Below are positions 59,496 through 64,000 of a stretch of 64,000 bases of DNA, in pieces (the first letter of the stretch is position 1; each line of letters opens with the position of its first letter). The position numbers were made by a program, and so were the translations under genes. The notes below the pieces were generated by a model. That model was not told the DNA's origin, did not search any database, and worked only from the letters and a program-made list of their open reading frames with translations. The DNA comes from Tricholoma matsutake (lineage: Eukaryota > Basidiomycota > Agaricomycetes > Agaricales > Tricholomataceae), in the NCBI GenBank assembly GCA_026075535.2, contig AP026547.1, forward strand, positions 6,076,001 through 6,140,000, given 5' to 3'.

Positions 59496-62216
59496 ATGTC
59501 AGACGAGGCTTTTCATATCCAACCTCACGTCTTCAAGACCAAATCTCCTTCCATCCGCGTGTCTTTATACCATGAAAACAACTTGAAGAAGGCCATTGTT
59601 AATGCTTTCCTTGGGACTATCGTGGATGGAGCTATCGGCGTCGCTCCATCCTATGGCTCTCGATGTGTGCTTAGAACTATCGCGTTTTCCTCCCCTTCGC
59701 AAGTTCTGCTCATTCGTTTATCCTCGTCTACAGCCCCTCGTAAATCACGGAAAGGACAGAAGAATAAAGCGACTATCGACCGTTCTTTGCTGGAAGACAT
59801 CCTTTGCCGCCTGGACTGCACTAAATACACTTTTAAGATGGACAAATTTTCTACGTCTCTGCATCTCGACCTCGGCTTACATATCACTAACGGGGTAGAC
59901 TTATTGTCTGTCGCTAAAGGGGAACGCCACTCTGTTGCAGCACTAATGTCGGCTTTGGGAGGCGAGCTGACGCTGAACGAGGCGGAGGTCTCCACGTTGT
60001 TCAAAGATAACGAAATAGACAGCGATATCCGTGCAACAGCGGCGCAGGCGTGGGTAGCTTGTCGTGCTGGACTTCTACAATACATGTCCCAACAACTGGC
60101 AAATCTATTGAGAATTAATACTAAAAACATGCATCCTGAGGTTAGCCAAATATTATTTTTCTATCTTTTCCTTCTTGCCGAGTGTTGTGTTTCGTCAGAA
60201 TATAGCTATCCTCGCCAAGACTGTTCGGGATGCCGATCGCCTCGTAGCACTGAAGCCTACCAAGGTGAAGAACGAGGTTGAGGCAAAGTTCAGCCATAAA
60301 CAAGGGAATGTGATGTTAGTCTCCACTCGCTTCAAGACAAGAATCATGCACAGTGCAGTGGAACAGGTATGGGTATGCTCCACCGGAAGAAAAGAATTCT
60401 TTTTGAACCGCATAAACATAGAGAATAGAGATTGAGACGGCCGCAGATGGGAAGCGTTCTACAGCCATTGGTTGGGCTACCCATGTCAACGGCCGCTCAG
60501 CCACGGTATCTCTGAAGAACGCGTTTCATGGGAGCCGCATTCTTTCTGTAACGACATTCGGCAGAGAGGCTCTTACAAATGCCGAGTCCATGAGGAATGA
60601 TGTGGTCATGGAAGCTCTACAAGGTGCTAATGGTATCATGAGGAGTCCGTTTGTACGAAGGATATGGTTTCCAAGTGAGATCGTTTCGTGGGCTGGAGTT
60701 CCATCTTCTCCGCTTCCAGTATCACTCTACTTCCCCGGAACGCGGAAGTTAAATCCTTCACAGGAAAGGGCAGTCAATGTTATACTCTCCCACCATGATG
60801 CCGATCGAGTCGCTCTTATTCATGGCCCTCCTGGAACTGGAAAGACTACTGTCATTGCAGCAGCTGTGACGAGTGTTATGGCCTCTCGCAATCAATCTTC
60901 TACTCTGTGGGTCGTGGCCCAAGCAAATGTTGCTGTGAAGAATATCGCCGAGAAATTAGCTGATATTGATTTCCTCGACTTCAAACTTCTTGTTTCGAAG
61001 GACTTCCACTTTGATTGGTTGGTTCACTTACCTTCGCTCGTTGATCACATACTAAGAGATTGTTGCAGGCATGAACATCTTTACGAGAAAGTCGTTAGCA
61101 ATGTCATACGTACAGATGACTTCGTGGATTCTATAACATCGATTGAAAGACTCTTGTTGGGCTCAAGGGTTGTACTCTGCACCCTCAGCATGCTCTCACA
61201 CCCAAATCTGTCACCTTTTATGCGTTTAGTGCCTCCACAGACCCTGATATTTGACGAGGCCAGTCAGATTGAAATTGGGGGCTACTTTCCCTTGCTACAT
61301 CGTTTTCAGCACACGCTTTCCAAACTGGTTTTTATTGGAGACGACAAACAGCGTAAGCGCCATCGTCCTTCTGACACACTACGTTCTAACTTGTACTTAA
61401 ATAGTGGCGCCGTATGGGCAAGGAGATATTAATGACCTTCGCAGCATATTCGAGATGCCACATCTGCGGAAGAGTGCAATTTTTCTCGACACTCAGTGTA
61501 CTATTGCACTACAGTCAAGGGTATCCACGATTCTGACATATCTCTGTCTGCAGATCGTATGCCTGTTCCCATTGGTCAATTTATCTCCCGCCACGTGTAC
61601 AACCACCAATTGAAGACCATACATTCTATCACCACAGCCAAGAGCTGCATTTTCGTCGATGTTGCTAACGGCAAGGAGGCCAAGAAAGGATCTAGTTGGA
61701 TGGTGAGATTTCAGCCATTTCGACAATAATGTATTACTTATCAATTCAGAATCAACGGGAAATACAGGTGGCTATGAGTCTCGCAAAGAAGTACCACAAC
61801 CTACGAAAGCGTTATCGTATCATTACTCCGTATGATGCACAACGTTCGCTACTCGAGACCGAGTTGCAAGGGGAGAGGCTGCCGTGGGAGGACCGCTGCT
61901 TCAACGTTGACTCTTTCCAAGGTACTGCTTCGTAAATCCGTGTTTAGTATACTGATTCTTTGTGACAGGGAATGAGGAGGATTTCATTATTATTTCCATT
62001 GTTCGCTCGGAGAAGATAGGGTTTTTGAAGGAGAATCGGCGTGTAAACGTCATGCTGACTCGTTGTAAGAAGGGCATGATTATCTTAACAAGTCGGGCAT
62101 TTGTCGAAGGGAAAGCATCCTCCTCTCTGGTTGGTAGCCTAGCGAAGGCGCTGGGACCACAGGCCTGGGTAGAGTCGAAGCGAGTGTTGTACGGGAACTT
62201 CAAACCATCTTGTTGA
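59496..62216 (+). CDS. SF1 (Upf1-like) helicase with N-terminal exonuclease-like part
   Basis: C-terminal helicase motifs: GPPGTGKTTVIAAAV (about 60830), DEASQIEIGGYFP (61255), FIGDDKQLAP (across an intron at 61352-61403), DTQYRMP (across an intron near 61494-61555), VDSFQGNEEDFIIIS and RRVNVMLTRCKKGMII. The N-terminal 280 residues (AFSSPSQVLLIRLS, TYTFKMD-like KYTFKMDKFSTSLHLDLGL, NGVDLL) resemble an RNase D/DEDD fold without all acidic residues being certain. Several introns; start ATG at 59496 (MSDEAFHIQ) is the best guess. Such proteins are common in Agaricomycetes; the target (RNA or DNA) is unknown. Confidence 0.85.
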
Positions 62217-62318
62217 ATCATGCAGCACTTTACAATATGTCGTGTTATGTTTCACGTCTGTGTTCGTGTTTGACTATGAGTTGACTGGAACTTGATTTGC
62301 TATGGAACGGACACCTAA
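62217..62318. other. Short spacer with helicase 3' region
   Basis: Nothing beyond 3' untranslated sequence is seen. The last three bases TAA are the left target-site duplication of the adjacent MITE. Confidence 0.4.
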
Positions 62319-62779
62319 GGCCCTTTTCGGCGCCCCCCTGGTTAGTGCTAATTTGCCAGAGTTAGGCTAGCATAAACTGCCTTATATGTACATGTCTTGG
62401 TAGGCGGCCTGTCACTCTGATGGCAACATCCAAAGATCACGTGAATTGATGAATTTTTTTTTTGTCCCTTCGCAACGTGGGATTCGTCTGGCGGCATTGC
62501 TCGTCGTCATCAGTGACAGTGAGCACAGTGATTGGCCCGAATTGAGATGACATCACAGGGAATTTTACATAGTGGTACCATTCATGAGTATTAGAGGAAA
62601 TGAATAATGGTCATAACATTGCCACCATGGTGGGCACGACATGGGAGCGACGTCGGGTCAGCCACCTCACGAGGCGGGAATTGTTTTGCTGTCACTGGGT
62701 TATGTGGCCACGTGATGACTGTGACCCGACAGTGACTAACCCTGGCAAGTTAGCACTAACCGGGGCGCCGGAAAGGGCC
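62319..62779. mobile_element. 461-bp Tourist/PIF-Harbinger-like MITE
   Basis: Terminal inverted repeats of about 45 bp start GGCCCTTTTCGGCGCCCC and include GGTTAGTGCTAA and TTGCCAG; matching is roughly 85-90 percent with a 3-bp gap. The ends are flanked by TAA on both sides (62316-62318 and 62780-62782), the target preferred by Harbinger elements. No coding capacity. It separates the two paralogous helicase genes. Confidence 0.75.
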
Positions 62780-62914
62780 TAAGGCGTGTACTAGTACCGT
62801 GACTTTGAGGCATGCCATGATCCATCTAAACTTCGTATCGTGTTGCCTCAAGGCTGCTGGCGACTTCTTTCGCTTTCTTCGTCTTATCCACCTAACCATC
62901 TATACTGGAGCGCA

Positions 62915-64000
62915 ATGAGGCCATCTCCACCTCTTGTGATGAGTCTCATGCAGACTCTCATCGATGGCGAGCTGAGCCTCGTCCCAATCCCCACCACGAC
63001 CATCAAAGAATCTAAGATAAGCACTGACGCTTTATCGGTTTTCGATCATGCTCGACCTATTGGTATATCGCCTGGATATTCGAAGGACGGCAAGCTTGTC
63101 GCTCTCGCGATCGCTGATGATGAAAACTGCAAGATAATTGAGTTTGTCCTAACTGGCTCTCTGGGACGTACTCGAGAGTACCGTGCCAGCTCTGAATCCA
63201 CTCAAAATCGCAACCAGGATGGGCTTCTCCTTTTGCAAGAGAAGGTTCTCTGTCGCAACGCTGGAGACCTCTTCGCGTTCGACATGGCCCCACTCTCGCT
63301 GTTACTATATTGTGATGCAAGCTTGCGCGTGACTCATGGCGTAGATATCCAATCTGGTGTCTCTGCCGTTGATCGCAAGCCTCTTACCGCTATTCTGGAA
63401 ATTGTAGGGGACACCGCTCCAGTTATCAAGGAGAATGTTGTCACTGTCTTTCGAAATCCCGTATACGATAAGGATGATCGTAATCGTGCAACCGATCTAG
63501 CTATGCGCGCATGGATATCACAATTTCTGGCAAGTTATCAGAATGGGGCCGAAACCCTCGCAAAAGTTGAGAGGATCGATACCATGAAACTTATGCCAGA
63601 GGTTAGTCACAGCATCACTGTTTCTTCAAACATATTATTGACGTGACAATAGACATTGAACATGATTGCCAAGATTGCCCGCGACTCCCTTCGTCTCGAT
63701 CAGATGAAGCCAACACAAACTAAACACCAATTTACTGTGACGGCCGATGTCTCAACTGGGCAACCTAAGGTCAATTCTTTGACATACAAAAATAAAATAA
63801 GAGGGGGTCAGGTATGAAATCAATGCCTCAACTTTAGGCATACGCTACTAATAAACTTATCTATTCTGACCATTAGCCTGTCCGTATGTCTGTCGAAGGG
63901 CCTGGATCCAGTTTATATAACGTTACGGGACACGTCGGTAGCGTCAAAGGAAGAACTGGAGCTTTGTCTGCGACACATTCCTTATCAGATAAAACCATTA
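62915..64000 (+). CDS. Second helicase-family paralog, N-terminal part, cut by window end
   Basis: The exonuclease-like N-terminal region only: ILTGSLGRTREY, FAFDMAPLSLLLYCD, THGVDIQSG, RNRATDLAMRAWISQFL, KVERIDTMKLMPE, then after an intron (about 63603-63652) TLNMIAKIARDSLRLDQMKPTQTKH, and more exons to GHVGSVKGRTGALSATHS. These match the upstream gene segment by segment (INTKNMHPE, NIAILAKTVRDADRLVALKPTK) and the intron after 'PE' is at the same place. Helicase motifs would lie beyond the window. Start at the first ATG of the open frame; an earlier exon is possible. Confidence 0.75.

Noticed and set aside
1..64000. CRISPR array, rRNA or tRNA genes
   Set aside because: No regularly spaced short repeats with unique spacers and no rRNA or tRNA-like cloverleaf sequence was recognised; the window is nuclear fungal DNA.

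Overview
The window looks like a gene-rich Agaricomycete (Basidiomycota) chromosome with a large nested transposon block in the middle. Host genes are crowded with introns of about 50 nt and very small exons. Their best family matches (GMC oxidoreductase, GBD/FH3 formin-type protein, Sac7-like RhoGAP, membrane-anchored GH17, Sgd1/NOM1, Efm4, Pam18, Upf1-like helicase) and the transposon types (Tnp2/CACTA, Helitron, chromovirus, copia, SPT5-like NGN-KOW genes) are typical of mushroom-forming fungi. I cannot name the species.

Layout. 0.6-4.2 kb (-): decayed Tnp2 transposase. 4.7-8.65 kb (+): decayed SPT5-like NGN/KOW gene split by an unidentified LTR-like insertion. 8.9-11.4 kb: decayed hypothetical genes and tandem repeats. 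12.6-17.7 kb: host island with a GMC oxidoreductase (+) and a formin-type GBD/FH3 gene (-); a 685-bp TIR element lies just upstream of the latter. 17.8-47.6 kb: transposon block made of copia-1 (complete with LTRs and TSD, ORF broken), a Helitron relic, two oppositely oriented parts of one Ty3/gypsy type, a 1.67-kb non-autonomous hAT with perfect TSD inside that gypsy, a chromovirus pol with 3' LTR, and copia-2 (complete with LTRs and TSD). 49.6-64 kb: second host island with RhoGAP, GH17, SGD1, EFM4, PAM18, an SF1 helicase, a Tourist-like MITE, and the start of a second paralogous helicase running off the window.

Main observations. (1) The transposons carry a strong footprint of CpG deamination. 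Nearly all in-frame stops read as Arg CGA changed to TGA, and every difference between the two copia-2 LTRs falls at an inferred CpG. (2) The RT half and the RNaseH-integrase half of one gypsy type are complementary and lie in opposite orientation, which suggests a local inversion of about 3 kb. (3) Several non-autonomous elements (hAT, TIR element, Harbinger-like MITE) and hairpin families are readable with their boundaries. (4) Host genes contain microexons, including a 4-nt exon in the GMC gene needed to keep the frame, an 11-nt exon in the catalytic motif of the GH17 gene, and three GC-AG introns.

All calls come from reading the sequence and remembered family patterns; no database search was run.
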